DNA from: Bacteroidota bacterium
GTDB lineage: Bacteria; Bacteroidota; Bacteroidia; Chitinophagales; Chitinophagaceae
DNA: 64,000 bases
Direction: 5' to 3'
NCBI GenBank assembly: GCA_013289175.1
Contig: JABDAN010000003.1
Span: 45,057 to 109,056 of the forward strand
The notes beneath the pieces are model-generated. The model had not been told where the DNA came from, searched no databases, and was given only the letters and a program-made list of their open reading frames with translations. A program made the position numbers and the translations under genes. Of this stretch, positions 43,475-52,637 are shown piece after piece. Each line of letters opens with the position of its first letter. Within the stretch, counting starts at the first letter, position 1.

Positions 43475-44043
43475 TCGAGTGCACTGTCCGTTTCAGGACC
43501 GGTTTCTTCTTCAATTTCAATATCCAGATCCCCGGTTTCCTCTCCCACTTCACTAAAACCTTCCGCACCCCGGTTGAGGTCGTATTTTTCCTCCACTTCA
43601 GCCAGGTTATCTCCAATCAGCCCCCGCGTACCGTACTGGGAAGGGCCAATGCTTTCCGTCTTTACGATGGCCGGATATTCCAATTTGCTGTTTTCCTCTT
43701 TGGATACTCCTATGAGTTCAACCAGAAAAGACCAGTTTTTTACAAAATCGTAGAGGTATATAAATTTCTGGTTCGGATCTTTGATTTCAGAACCGATGGA
43801 AGTCTCTTTCATCAGCAGCGGCTCTACTTTATATTCCTTATCATATTTTTCAAAAGAAATCTCCCTGCCCCGTTGCCAGTGGTCGTTGCTTCTGAAAAAA
43901 GTGGCCTGGTGTTTATTGTCGAACTCATAGGCTTTCAAAATCACCTGGTGCAATTCCAAAAAGTGCTGATTGTGTTTTATGACAACATCCCTGTACACAC
44001 TGTCATCTTCCTCGTAATAAATTCTAAATTTTAAAACTGCCAT
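43471..44043 (-). CDS. pRiA4b ORF-3-like protein with acidic tail
   Basis: A 190-residue protein resembling the pRiA4b ORF-3 / IS1096 TnpR-like family: FRIYYEEDDSVYRDVVIKHNQHFLELHQVILKAYEFDNKHQATFF (in shorter pieces) and FIYLYDFVKNWSFLVELI near residue 95. The last 40 residues are strongly acidic (EVGEETGDLDIEIEEETG). The family name comes from mobile elements, but nothing here looks mobile: the gene is between the CCA enzyme and miaA, overlapping miaA by four bases. Biochemical function is not known. Confidence 0.8.
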   Translation of the reverse strand: MAVLKFRIYYEEDDSVYRDVVIKHNQHFLELHQVILKAYEFDNKHQATFFRSNDHWQRGREISFEKYDKEYKVEPLLMKETSIGSEIKDPNQKFIYLYDFVKNWSFLVELIGVSKEENSKLEYPAIVKTESIGPSQYGTRGLIGDNLAEVEEKYDLNRGAEGFSEVGEETGDLDIEIEEETGPETDSALE

Positions 44044-44112
44044 AAGTTATCCGTTAGATAGGTCAAAAATAAATGAAACAATTAAATTATCAGCCCCCTT
44101 ATTTTACGCTGG

Positions 44113-45567
44113 TTAATCACCCAGTTTTCCTTCGACCGGCTTCAAATTCATGCCTGCCGCTTTATCCAGCATGAAACGATAAGCGGCATCGAAAGAATTT
44201 TCGATTTCCCCCTCTAAAATGGCCTCCCTGATGAGATTTTTCAGATCACCCACTTTTTTGGAAGGCCCGATTCCGAAAATGTCCATGATCATCTCCCCGG
44301 TAATGGGTGGTTGCCAGTTGCGAATGCGATCTTTTTCTTCTACTTCCAACAGCCGCTCGCGCACCATTTCAAAATTCTCAAGATAGCGTTTTACTTTCTG
44401 TTTGTTCTTAGAAGTGATATCTGCCTCGCAAAGCATCATAAGGCTGTCGATTTCTTCTCCTGCATCAAACAAAAGTCGGCGGATAGCCGAGTCCGTGATA
44501 TTCTCCTTGGTCAGGCTGATCGGCCTGAGATGCAATTCCACCAGTTTGCGCACAAAACGCATTTTGTCGTTCATGGGTAACTTCAGGGAATCAAAAATTT
44601 TCGGAACCATTCGTCCGCCGACCACTTCGTGACCATGGAAGGTCCATCCATGTCCAGCCTCAAATTTTTTTGTGGCCGGTTTCCCTATATCGTGCAAAAT
44701 AGCTGCCCAACGTAGCCAGAGATCATTGGTATGGACGGCAATGTTGTCGAGCACTTGGAGGGTATGATAAAAATTATCTTTATGCCCCAGACCGTCAATA
44801 TATTCCGCACCGGCCAAATCGGTCATTTTGGGGAATATGATTTCCAACAAGCCCGATTTATAAAGAAGATCAAAACCTACCGAAGGTTTTTCGGCAGCAA
44901 TAATTTTATTGATTTCCTCTGTGATTCTTTCTTGGGAAATAATCCGGATTCTCTCGGCATCGGCGACAATGGCTTGAAAGGTTTGCGGATCAATCTGAAA
45001 ACCAAGTTGGGTCGCAAAACGAATCGCCCGCAACATACGCAAGGGATCATCACTGAAGGTCGTCAGCGGCTCCAGGGGTGTATGAATCCTTTTTTCTTCC
45101 AGGTCACGCAGACCATCGAAGGGGTCGATAAGCTGTCCGTAATTATTTTTATTTAAACTGATGGCCAGTGCGTTGATGGTAAAATCCCGGCGATTCTGAT
45201 CGTCTTCCAAAGTGCCGGGGACCACTTCGGGTTTGCGTGAACTGGCCCGGTAACTCTCCTTTCTGGCTCCCACGAATTCTACATCCAATACCTCCCCGTT
45301 GTTTGCATTCAATGGAATCTTAAAATGAGCCGTACCAAAATTCTTAAAAAAAGCCACGGCCGGTTTGGGATGATATAGTGCGGCGACCGCATTGGCGAGC
45401 TCAATGGCGTTGCCAACGCAGACAATGTCGGCATCCCGGGTGGGACGACCGATGATCTTATCCCGTACGAATCCACCTATGACAAAGACCTCCGCCTCCA
45501 GGCGGCCAGCAGCCTCTGCAATCCTATCAAAGAGCAGCAGTTCGGTATCTGAACAGGAGATATACAT
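44113..45567 (-). CDS. CCA-adding enzyme / tRNA nucleotidyltransferase with HD domain
   Basis: Class II nucleotidyltransferase that builds or repairs the CCA end of tRNA. ATG at 45567 ([21 protein letters not shown]) gives 484 residues; the TTG nine bases upstream is covered by the -7 promoter element. The head has [21 protein letters not shown] with the catalytic DxD, then [16 protein letters not shown], and [16 protein letters not shown]. The C-terminal HD domain has [22 protein letters not shown] and VELHLRP, suggesting phosphohydrolase activity. CCA addition and poly(A) addition cannot be separated by eye, but the HD fusion is usual for CCA enzymes in Bacteroidota. Confidence 0.92.
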   Translation of the reverse strand: MYISCSDTELLLFDRIAEAAGRLEAEVFVIGGFVRDKIIGRPTRDADIVCVGNAIELANAVAALYHPKPAVAFFKNFGTAHFKIPLNANNGEVLDVEFVGARKESYRASSRKPEVVPGTLEDDQNRRDFTINALAISLNKNNYGQLIDPFDGLRDLEEKRIHTPLEPLTTFSDDPLRMLRAIRFATQLGFQIDPQTFQAIVADAERIRIISQERITEEINKIIAAEKPSVGFDLLYKSGLLEIIFPKMTDLAGAEYIDGLGHKDNFYHTLQVLDNIAVHTNDLWLRWAAILHDIGKPATKKFEAGHGWTFHGHEVVGGRMVPKIFDSLKLPMNDKMRFVRKLVELHLRPISLTKENITDSAIRRLLFDAGEEIDSLMMLCEADITSKNKQKVKRYLENFEMVRERLLEVEEKDRIRNWQPPITGEMIMDIFGIGPSKKVGDLKNLIREAILEGEIENSFDAAYRFMLDKAAGMNLKPVEGKLGD

Positions 45568-45573
45568 TCCCGT

Positions 45574-45604
45574 CAAAGATAACTCTTACCAATTAATGCT
45601 TAAA
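45574..45604 (-). promoter_or_regulatory. Probable promoter of the CCA enzyme gene
   Basis: TATCTTTG at 45581-45574 is a consensus -7 element; TTTA at 45604-45601 (one mismatch to TTTG) is 19 bases upstream. The start would fall within about two bases of the ATG at 45567, so the mRNA may be leaderless. Confidence 0.5.
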
Positions 45605-45708
45605 GCGTTGGACACAGGGGAAATGGCCCTCGCAGCGGCGAATGGAATTAATCTTAAAGCCCAAACCTCTCAACATAATCAAGTGCACCGCAAAAGCGAT
45701 CCTGACCT

Positions 45709-46704
45709 CTACCCAGGCAGGGTCTTTAATAGCTGAGGATCCCGGATATCTTTGGCACACCTGAAATGTCCCTGAGGACAGGCTTTGTAGCCATGCAATC
45801 CGCAGGGACGGCAATACAATTTCTCTTCGACTTCAACAATATGGCGGATATCAGACAAGGGACCAAATCCAAATGCTGGAATGGTGGAGCAATACACGGC
45901 AGTGACCGGTGCATTCATGGCAGAGGCAAAATGCATGGGAGCAGAATCATTCACGTAGTTCATAGCAGCCCTGCTCATCAGGGCAGCCGATTGCAAAAAA
46001 GACAAGCTGCCTGCCAATACTTTTACTTCTGTTCGGGCAACCTGTGCCCGTACTTCCTCGCATAAGGATTCATCACCCGGGCCACCCAAGAGATAAATGA
46101 TCCATCCTACCGGAATTTTTTGAATGAATGATACCCATTGAGATGAAGGAAATTGTTTGGTAAACCATACGGAAGCCGGGCTGATGGTAATAAATTTTCC
46201 GGTACAGAGTGGACCGGTGACTTGATAATCCAGAGTGGAAGGATAGAGTCTGGGTTTATACAGGGTAGTATTGGTAAAATCCTGGATCAGCCGGTCATTT
46301 CGTTGCGTTTCATGCAGGGCTGTTTCTCCTCCAACCGGATGGCTAATTTTTTTTGAAAAAAGGAAGCTCAGTGGATTTTTATCAAAACCTATCGTCTCCC
46401 TGGCACCGGAAAAAGCCGTTAGAAAACCGGTTGCAAAAAATCGTTGCACATTGATGACCTTATCATATTGGTTTCTCCGGATTTTTTTTAAGACGCCGAA
46501 TAAATTTCTTTGTTTGTTTTTTTTCTTGTCCCAGACCAGGACTTCATGAATATAGGGGTGTCCGACCAGCAGTGATTCATTTCCTTTACGCAATAAGAAA
46601 TCAATTTCGAATGCTTGGGAGAAAGCATGCAGTTTTTCAATCAGCGCCGTGGCCAACACCACATCTCCGATAAAAGCCGTTTGAATGATGAGAATTTTTT
46701 GCAA
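45709..46704 (-). CDS. Glycosyltransferase family 9 (heptosyltransferase-like)
   Basis: A 331-residue GT-B fold enzyme. The N-terminus IIQTAFIGDVVLATALIEKL contains the acceptor-site Gly-Asp, and the C-terminal half has ITISPASVWFTKQFPSSQW and the donor-site NDSAPMHFASAMNAPVTAVY. Such enzymes add heptose or related sugars to the lipopolysaccharide core at the inner face of the inner membrane. A Cys-rich tail (CRPCGLHGYKACPQGHFRC) is seen in some family members. The sugar cannot be told. It is followed by 132 bases with no feature I recognise except the CCA enzyme promoter. Confidence 0.9.
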   Translation of the reverse strand: MQKILIIQTAFIGDVVLATALIEKLHAFSQAFEIDFLLRKGNESLLVGHPYIHEVLVWDKKKNKQRNLFGVLKKIRRNQYDKVINVQRFFATGFLTAFSGARETIGFDKNPLSFLFSKKISHPVGGETALHETQRNDRLIQDFTNTTLYKPRLYPSTLDYQVTGPLCTGKFITISPASVWFTKQFPSSQWVSFIQKIPVGWIIYLLGGPGDESLCEEVRAQVARTEVKVLAGSLSFLQSAALMSRAAMNYVNDSAPMHFASAMNAPVTAVYCSTIPAFGFGPLSDIRHIVEVEEKLYCRPCGLHGYKACPQGHFRCAKDIRDPQLLKTLPG

Positions 46705-46788
46705 TGTTTTTTTTTAGAGGTTGCTCGAAAGGCGGCTGGTTTACGACCAATTGAACTGGTCCGGGACATCAGAGCCAATACACAGGTC

Positions 46789-47076
46789 TTACACGCTTTC
46801 CACAATGATCATTTTTGTTTGTGCCGCACGCTGTCTGATGGATTTGGCCTCGGTATACGACGCTGAATTCCACCATTCCTTGGCTCTTTCCACAGATGAA
46901 AATTCCAAAACAACGATTCGTTCCGGATTCCACCCGCCTTCCAGGGTAACGGTTTTTCCACCCCGGACAACAAATTTGCCATCAAATGCTGCAATCGTTC
47001 CCGGTGTAAGTTTTTTATAAGTTTCATATAGCTCAGGATCGTGAATGGAAACTTCTACAATGACAAGTGCTGACAT
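46789..47076 (-). CDS. DUF1330 family protein
   Basis: A 95-residue ferredoxin-like fold protein: MSALVIVEVSIHDPELYETYK, TIAAFDGKFVVRGGKTVTLEG and ERIVVLEFSSVERAKEWWNS (in pieces) are the DUF1330 pattern. The family has no established function. It lies between the Sua5/YrdC gene and the glycosyltransferase on the same strand. Confidence 0.85.
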   Translation of the reverse strand: MSALVIVEVSIHDPELYETYKKLTPGTIAAFDGKFVVRGGKTVTLEGGWNPERIVVLEFSSVERAKEWWNSASYTEAKSIRQRAAQTKMIIVESV

Positions 47077-47117
47077 AAACGTATTATTATAGGGAATTAT
47101 GAAAAGTCGTTCTTGCT

Positions 47118-47759
47118 TCAGGATCTCAATATCTCCGGCTCGCCATTTTTGTTGAACCGGATCAATGAAGAAGCTTGCGCAGGTCGGCTGTCTGCCTGGC
47201 GATATTTCACTACATAATCTACCCCTCGCTTTATTTCTTCCGGGATCCCTGAAAAATTCTGTGGCGCAGGCCCTCCTGAAATGTTAGCCGAAGTAGACAC
47301 CAGCGGTTTTCGAAAACGTTTGATCAGATGCCGGCAAAAATCTTCCCGGACAATCCGGATGCCAATGGTCCCATCCTCGGCGATCAGATTTTCTGCCAGT
47401 CCGATCGCCCCCTCATAAATCACGGTCGTTGGTCGCTCGGTTTTTTCCAGATAGTCCGCTATATAAGGTTGCGGCCTACTTACATACCGATTTATTTCCC
47501 GCGGGTCGGCCAGCAATACAATCAGGGATTTGCTCGGTAGACGCTTTTTTAGTTCAAAAATTTTTTTCACTGCCAGCGGATCCGTCGCATCACAACCAAT
47601 TCCCCAGATCGTGTCCGTGGGATAAAGAATCGTTCCGCCCCTGCGCAGACAATCCAGACAGGAAAGGATGTCTTCTTCGAATTCCAAAAGATAATTTTCC
47701 GGTAAAAATACCGAATGATTCAAAATACAGGAACTTGATTCATGGCTGTTTGTTTCCAT
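47118..47759 (-). CDS. L-threonylcarbamoyladenylate synthase (Sua5/YciO/YrdC family)
   Basis: Makes threonylcarbamoyl-AMP for the t6A37 modification of tRNAs. ATG at 47759 (METNSHESSSC) gives 213 residues; the frame is open further, but that would run into the divergent dapD gene. Motifs: RRGGTILYPTDTIWGIGCDA, FELKKRLPSKSLIVLLAD, and VSTSANISGGPAPQNF. No C-terminal Sua5 domain is present, so it is the YrdC-only form. It shares a 28-base region with dapD, which is transcribed in the opposite direction. Confidence 0.92.
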   Translation of the reverse strand: METNSHESSSCILNHSVFLPENYLLEFEEDILSCLDCLRRGGTILYPTDTIWGIGCDATDPLAVKKIFELKKRLPSKSLIVLLADPREINRYVSRPQPYIADYLEKTERPTTVIYEGAIGLAENLIAEDGTIGIRIVREDFCRHLIKRFRKPLVSTSANISGGPAPQNFSGIPEEIKRGVDYVVKYRQADSRPAQASSLIRFNKNGEPEILRS

Positions 47760-47787
47760 GCAGTAAGTTTGCAATAAAATATCTAAG

Positions 47788-48606
47788 ATGGAGCTGAAAG
47801 CAAGGATTGAAGAAGCTTGGAAGGACCGGGAACTATTGAAGACACCCCGATATGCCGACGCAGTCCGGTCCGTGATTGAAGAAACGGACAAAGGAAGGCT
47901 TCGGGTGGCAGAACCATCTACTCAAGGGCAGGGATGGACGGTCAATGAATGGGTGAAGCAAGCCATCCTCCTTTATTTCGGCATCCAGCAAATGAAAACC
48001 TGGACCGTCGGACCCATGGAATTTTACGATAAAATGATCCTGAAAAATGATTATGCCGGACTGGGAGTGCGGGCCGTTCCGCATGCGGTTGCCCGTTATG
48101 GTGCCTACCTAGCGAAATCGGTGGTATTGATGCCCAGTTATGTCAATATCGGCGCTTACGTGGACGAAGGAACGATGGTAGACACCTGGGCAACGGTGGG
48201 AAGCTGTGCTCAGATCGGAAAAAATGTTCATCTCAGTGGAGGAGTGGGGATAGGAGGCGTACTAGAACCATTGCAAGCATCCCCGGTCATTATAGAAGAC
48301 GGCGCCTTTATCGGGTCCAGATCGATTGTCGTCGAGGGCGTCCGAGTGGAAAAAGAAGCCGTGCTGGGTGCAAATGTTGTCTTGACCCAGAGCACCAAAA
48401 TAATAGATGTAAGCGGTCCGGAACCCCTTGAATACAAAGGTCGGGTACCCGCCCGCAGTGTCGTGATTCCGGGCTCCTATACCAAGAAATTTCCCGCAGG
48501 TGAATATTCTGTCGGATGTGCTTTAATCATCGGCCAGCGAAAAGCTTCCACGGATTTGAAAACCAGTCTCAATGATGCGTTGCGGGATTTTGCCGTATCC
48601 GGCTAA
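47788..48606 (+). CDS. dapD: Tetrahydrodipicolinate N-succinyltransferase
   Basis: Adds succinyl to tetrahydrodipicolinate in the succinylase branch of lysine and diaminopimelate synthesis. The 272-residue trimeric left-handed beta-helix protein shows hexapeptide repeats in PSYVNIGAYVDEGTMVDTWATVG and IIEDGAFIGSRSIVVEGVRV (about 115-205). The C-terminal GSYTKKFPAGEYSVGCALIIG closes the CoA site. A -7-like TAAGTTTG lies at 47764-47771, but I find no matching -33 element. It converges with map. Confidence 0.97.
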   Translation: MELKARIEEAWKDRELLKTPRYADAVRSVIEETDKGRLRVAEPSTQGQGWTVNEWVKQAILLYFGIQQMKTWTVGPMEFYDKMILKNDYAGLGVRAVPHAVARYGAYLAKSVVLMPSYVNIGAYVDEGTMVDTWATVGSCAQIGKNVHLSGGVGIGGVLEPLQASPVIIEDGAFIGSRSIVVEGVRVEKEAVLGANVVLTQSTKIIDVSGPEPLEYKGRVPARSVVIPGSYTKKFPAGEYSVGCALIIGQRKASTDLKTSLNDALRDFAVSG

Positions 48607-48681
48607 GGTTTCGCCTGATGGTTGGATCAGATCTTCCCTATGCGTGGGCGCTGATCTTTTCCGCGATAAAGAACAGGAATA

Positions 48682-49482
48682 TCAGTTGGAGTAATACAAA
48701 TAAGGATTGTTGCGTTCCGCAGCTTCGATCTCCGTATAGTCGGAGAGGATATCGGCTTTGTTTTTTCCGATACAAACATCGTGTTCAAAATGAACGGAAA
48801 CACTGCGGTCGACCGTTCTGACTGTCCAGCCGTCGGGTTCGGTATACACTTCCCTTTTTCCCAAGTTAATCATGGGTTCAATGGCCAGAATGAGTCCTTC
48901 GCGCATTTTGATACCAGATCCTCGTTTTCCATAGTTGGCCACCTGGGGATCCTCGTGCATGCTTTTTCCCAATCCATGTCCTACCAGTTCACGCACCACA
49001 CCGTATCCATATTTTTTCTCTGTATGCTCCTGTATCGCAAAAGAAATATCGCCGACCCGGTTGCCGGCCACGGCTTTTTCGATACCCTTATACAGGGATT
49101 CTTTCGTCACACGAATGAGTTGGGCTATGGCCGCCCCCGGATTTCCAATGGCGAAAGTGTAGGCATGATCGCCATGAAACCCGTTTTTATATGCGCCAAT
49201 GTCAATGGAAATAATGTCCCCATCCTTTAGTTCATTTTCATTGGGAAATCCATGGACCACTACATCATTGACCGACATGCAGGAATTGAATGGATATCCG
49301 TGATAATTTAAAAAAGAGGGGCTGGCGCCATGATCGCGAAGAAAGTTCCCGATAAACTTATCCAGTGATAAAGTGGTGATGCCCGGCTTGAGCAGTTTGG
49401 ATGTTTCTGTAAGTGTTTTGCTTACCAGCAAGGCAGACTCCCTGGCCAGTTCAATCTCAGCTTTGGTTTTATGGTAGATCAT
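48682..49482 (-). CDS. map: Methionine aminopeptidase, type I
   Basis: Removes the initiator Met from nascent proteins. The 266-residue pita-bread enzyme shows the metal ligands in SIDIGAYKNGFHGDHAYTF (two Asp), VGHGLGKSMHEDP (His), LAIEPMINLG (Glu) and SVHFEHDVCIGK (Glu-containing end). It starts one base after the secY stop. It is the last gene of the spc operon here; the usual next genes infA and rpmJ are absent. Confidence 0.97.
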   Translation of the reverse strand: MIYHKTKAEIELARESALLVSKTLTETSKLLKPGITTLSLDKFIGNFLRDHGASPSFLNYHGYPFNSCMSVNDVVVHGFPNENELKDGDIISIDIGAYKNGFHGDHAYTFAIGNPGAAIAQLIRVTKESLYKGIEKAVAGNRVGDISFAIQEHTEKKYGYGVVRELVGHGLGKSMHEDPQVANYGKRGSGIKMREGLILAIEPMINLGKREVYTEPDGWTVRTVDRSVSVHFEHDVCIGKNKADILSDYTEIEAAERNNPYLYYSN

Positions 49483-49483
49483 C

Positions 49484-50821
49484 CTAGATTACCGCATTGG
49501 TAACCGACTGACGCCCCTGTATACGACCAGACTTCATCAGCCCGTCGTACTGACGCATCAGCAGCTGGGTTTCGATCTGTTGCAGGGTGTCGAGGATAAC
49601 GGCTACCATGATCAGAAGGGAAGTTCCTCCGAAAAAAGCAGCAAAGCCCTGTGTAACACCGGCACGTTGTGCAAAACCAGGCAGGATACCCACTACGGCC
49701 AAGAGTACTGCGCCGGGCAGTGTAATTTTATCCATCACAGAACCAATAAAATCCGCAGTCGGCTGACCTGGTTTAACACCGGGTACAAATCCATTGTTGC
49801 GTTTGAGATCATCGGCAACCTGTTTGGGATTAAAGATGAGTGAGGTATAAAGAAAAGTAAATCCAATAACAATGATGCCGTAAAAAACCATATGAACGGG
49901 ATCGCGGGGATCGGAAAATATTCTGGAAATACCTTCTTTGTTTTCAAAACTTGTATAAGAAATCAGCGTAGGCAGGAACATGATGGCCTGAGCAAAGATG
50001 ATGGGCATAACCCCTGCACTGTTCACCTTTAAAGGCAGGAATTGGCGGGCACCACCAAACTGGCGGTTTCCCACAATTTGTTTGGCATAGTTTACCGGTA
50101 CTTTGCGCACGCCCTGAATGAGCAGAATCAGACCCATGATGACCGCCACCAGGATGGCTACTTCGATGACAAAAATCAGGATACCACCACTGCCGTTTAC
50201 GGCTTTGGATTGAAATTCACGGGTGATTGCACCGGGGAACCGGGCCAGGATACCAATCATGATGATGATGGAAGTACCGTTTCCCAGACCCTTGTCTGTA
50301 ATTTTTTCACCGATCCACATCACAAAAAGGGTACCCGCGGTCAGCAAGATGGGCGTTGTCAGCCAAAAATAGGTTGTAAAACTTTCGATGATCGCATCAT
50401 GGCCCATCGTCTTGAGATAACCCACATAAGCGTATGCCTGTGCGAAGGTTACAATAACCGTGAGGTAACGGGTCCACTGGTTAATTTTTTTCCTTCCGCT
50501 TTCTCCGTCTTTTTGAACTTTTTGCATCTGGGGAACCAGTATGCTCATCAGTTGCATAAAAATGGATGCAGAGATATAGGGCATGATTCCCAAGGCAAGA
50601 ATGGAGGCCTGCGAGAATGCACCACCGGAAAAAGCATCGATCAAACCCAGGGCGCCGGACTTGGCACCGCTGAGACTGCTCAATTTATTGGGGTCAATAC
50701 CCGGTAAAACGATATAAGTGCAGAAGCGGTAAACCAGGAGTAAAAGCAAGGTCACCAGGATCTTACTTTTTAATTCCGGAATACTCCATATATTTTTTAA
50801 AGTATCAAAAAATTTCTTCAC
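49484..50821 (-). CDS. secY: Protein translocase subunit SecY
   Basis: Channel subunit of the Sec translocon, ten membrane segments. GTG at 50821 (MKKFFDTLKNIWSIPELKSK) is chosen because family members begin here; an in-frame ATG 36 bases upstream is an alternative. That gives 445 residues. Visible features are the plug/TM2 region LSSLSGAKSGALGLIDAFSGGAFSQASILALGIMPYISASI in pieces, the TM5 region and the cytoplasmic loop NPKQVADDLKRNNGFVPG, and LPGAVLLAVVGILPG near the end. It lies between rplO and map. Confidence 0.97.
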   Translation of the reverse strand: MKKFFDTLKNIWSIPELKSKILVTLLLLLVYRFCTYIVLPGIDPNKLSSLSGAKSGALGLIDAFSGGAFSQASILALGIMPYISASIFMQLMSILVPQMQKVQKDGESGRKKINQWTRYLTVIVTFAQAYAYVGYLKTMGHDAIIESFTTYFWLTTPILLTAGTLFVMWIGEKITDKGLGNGTSIIIMIGILARFPGAITREFQSKAVNGSGGILIFVIEVAILVAVIMGLILLIQGVRKVPVNYAKQIVGNRQFGGARQFLPLKVNSAGVMPIIFAQAIMFLPTLISYTSFENKEGISRIFSDPRDPVHMVFYGIIVIGFTFLYTSLIFNPKQVADDLKRNNGFVPGVKPGQPTADFIGSVMDKITLPGAVLLAVVGILPGFAQRAGVTQGFAAFFGGTSLLIMVAVILDTLQQIETQLLMRQYDGLMKSGRIQGRQSVTNAVI

Positions 50822-50900
50822 GTTCTTCGTAATTATTTTGAGAACTGATGCAAGCAAAACGGACGACCGGAACCGTCCCTGTGCAAGTTACAGAACTATT

Positions 50901-51380
50901 TTAGGATTTCTTGACTATCACCACTTGCTTCACCTCGAGGATCTCCAACTTTCCACCCACGCCGGCGATCGCTTTCTTGGCTTTTTCACTGACAGCGCTT
51001 ACTTTGAAATCCAGTTTGCTTTTCAACTCTCCGGTTCCGAGAATCTTCACCAGGTCGGTACGAGCAATCAATCCATTGGCATAAAGATTGGCGGCAGAAA
51101 CCTCCTTAATATCATATTTTTCAGCCAGTTGTTCAATCTGGGACAGATTGAAAACCACATAGGAAACGCGGTGCGGGTTCTTAAAACCCCGTTTTGGCAA
51201 ACGACGCTGGATCGGCATCTGACCACCTTCATGGGCCATTTTGCGCTGGTAACCGGCACGGCTTTGTCCGCCCTTATTACCCTTTGTGGAAGTACCCCCT
51301 TTACCGGAAGCTTCTCCGCGACCCAGCCTTTTTTCCTTATGTGTTGAGCCCTTTGCCGGCTTAATCGTATGTAAGTTCAT
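50901..51380 (-). CDS. rplO: 50S ribosomal protein L15
   Basis: A 159-residue large-subunit protein. ATG at 51380 (MNLHTIKPAKGSTHKEKR) is chosen; the frame is open upstream. The Gly-rich N-terminal tail LGRGEASGKGGTSTKGNKGG and the PIQRRLPKRGFKN segment are diagnostic. It is followed by secY after 79 bases and preceded by rpmD. Confidence 0.97.
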   Translation of the reverse strand: MNLHTIKPAKGSTHKEKRLGRGEASGKGGTSTKGNKGGQSRAGYQRKMAHEGGQMPIQRRLPKRGFKNPHRVSYVVFNLSQIEQLAEKYDIKEVSAANLYANGLIARTDLVKILGTGELKSKLDFKVSAVSEKAKKAIAGVGGKLEILEVKQVVIVKKS

Positions 51381-51455
51381 TTCTAGAAAATTTGTGAATT
51401 TAGGGATGGGGAATTTCGAAAGGAGCAAGCTCCATTTCCCGACTTCCCGAATGGT

Positions 51456-51635
51456 TTATATTTCTTCCACTTTTAACAGGTGCTCCACTGCCCGGATCAT
51501 TCCGAGAATCTGGGGCGTTGCTTCATGTTCCCTTGGATTGTGAAGTTTGTTCAAACCCAGGGCCTGCAGCGTCAGTTTCTGTCTTTCCGGACGATCAATG
51601 CCGCTTTTTATCAGTGTAATTCTTAACTTTTTCAT
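51456..51635 (-). CDS. rpmD: 50S ribosomal protein L30
   Basis: A 59-codon gene found by reading the gap between rplO and rpsE on the minus strand. It starts MKKLRITLIKSGIDRPERQK and continues LTLQALGLNKLHNPREHEAT, the standard L30 pattern, ending with VEHLLKVEEI. Its position between rpsE and rplO is the conserved one in the spc operon. Confidence 0.95.
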   Translation of the reverse strand: MKKLRITLIKSGIDRPERQKLTLQALGLNKLHNPREHEATPQILGMIRAVEHLLKVEEI

Positions 51636-51655
51636 GTCCTTCTTTTTATTCCGGT

Positions 51656-52174
51656 TTATCCGTTGAATACTTTCTTCAATGACAGATTTCTGGTTCTAGA
51701 AACCTGCAGGGGTTCTCTGAGCAATCCCAGGGCCTTGAATGTTGCTTTCACCACATTGTGCGGATTGGCAGAACCCAGTGATTTGGCCAGGATGTCGGTA
51801 ATCCCGGCACTTTCCAACACCGCGCGCATACTGCCTCCGGCAATTACACCGGTACCATGGGCGGCTGGCTTGATCAATACTTTTGCGGCACCTTCTTTGG
51901 CGAGCTGATCGTGTGGAATCGTACCATGCATAATGGGAACCTTGATCAGATTTTTCTTGGCGTCCTCAATGCCTTTGGTGATGGCTTCCTGAACCTCTTT
52001 GGCCTTTCCGAGGCCATGGCCAACGATACCGCTTTCATTTCCGACTACTACAAGGGCAGAAAAACTGAAAGCGCGTCCACCTTTGGTGGTTTTAACCACC
52101 CGGTTAATGGATACCACTTTCTCTTTCAACTCCAGGTCGCCGGCTTTGATCTTAGATACAATTGCTGTTGCCAT
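51656..52174 (-). CDS. rpsE: 30S ribosomal protein S5
   Basis: A 172-residue small-subunit protein acting in decoding fidelity. [20 protein letters not shown] and [20 protein letters not shown] are the S5 signature; [20 protein letters not shown] follows near residue 115. It is between rplR and rpmD. Confidence 0.98.
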   Translation of the reverse strand: MATAIVSKIKAGDLELKEKVVSINRVVKTTKGGRAFSFSALVVVGNESGIVGHGLGKAKEVQEAITKGIEDAKKNLIKVPIMHGTIPHDQLAKEGAAKVLIKPAAHGTGVIAGGSMRAVLESAGITDILAKSLGSANPHNVVKATFKALGLLREPLQVSRTRNLSLKKVFNG

Positions 52175-52206
52175 GATAAATATTTACTAATAGTCTGTTT
52201 AAAAAA

Positions 52207-52557
52207 TTAAAACTGAAGACCTCCCTCGCGGGCTGCTTCGGCAATGGCTTTCACCCGGCCATGATAGAGATTTCCACCGCGGTCAAAAACGACTTTCTGG
52301 ACGCCGAGTTCAGTTGCTTTGCGGGCGATGGTCAATCCAACCAGTTTGCTCTTTTCGGTCTTCGTCCCTTTCTGTGCCACGATGTCTTTATCCCGGGAAG
52401 AAGCAGCGGCAATGGTGGTCCCATTGGCGTCGTTGATCAGCTGCGCATAGATTTCGCTATTGCTCCTGAAGACCGACAACCGGGGCTTATCAGCAGTTCC
52501 GGCAACCTTTTTACGGATGCGGTATCTGATTTTCTGTCTTTTTATTAACTTATCCAT
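52207..52557 (-). CDS. rplR: 50S ribosomal protein L18
   Basis: A 116-residue 5S rRNA-binding protein. [17 protein letters not shown] N-terminus ([19 protein letters not shown]), [17 protein letters not shown] and the C-terminal [20 protein letters not shown] are diagnostic. It lies between rplF and rpsE. Confidence 0.97.
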   Translation of the reverse strand: MDKLIKRQKIRYRIRKKVAGTADKPRLSVFRSNSEIYAQLINDANGTTIAAASSRDKDIVAQKGTKTEKSKLVGLTIARKATELGVQKVVFDRGGNLYHGRVKAIAEAAREGGLQF

Positions 52558-52637
52558 CTCTTTGAATTTGAAAATTTGATATATCCAGAATCAGGGAATG
52601 AAAATGTTCAGGTTTTCAAACTCCCGGTTCCATCGTT

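Noticed and set aside
43471..44043. Mobile element, because of the IS1096/pRiA4b family name
   Set aside because: No transposase, inverted repeats or target duplications nearby; the gene is tightly packed among housekeeping genes.
48620..48670. Hairpin GATCAG...CTGATC after dapD as a terminator
   Set aside because: Six base pairs with a long loop and a weak T tract; not convincing.
50042..50707. Long open frame on the plus strand opposite secY
   Set aside because: It is a shadow of secY; its translation is His/Asp-rich nonsense with no domain.
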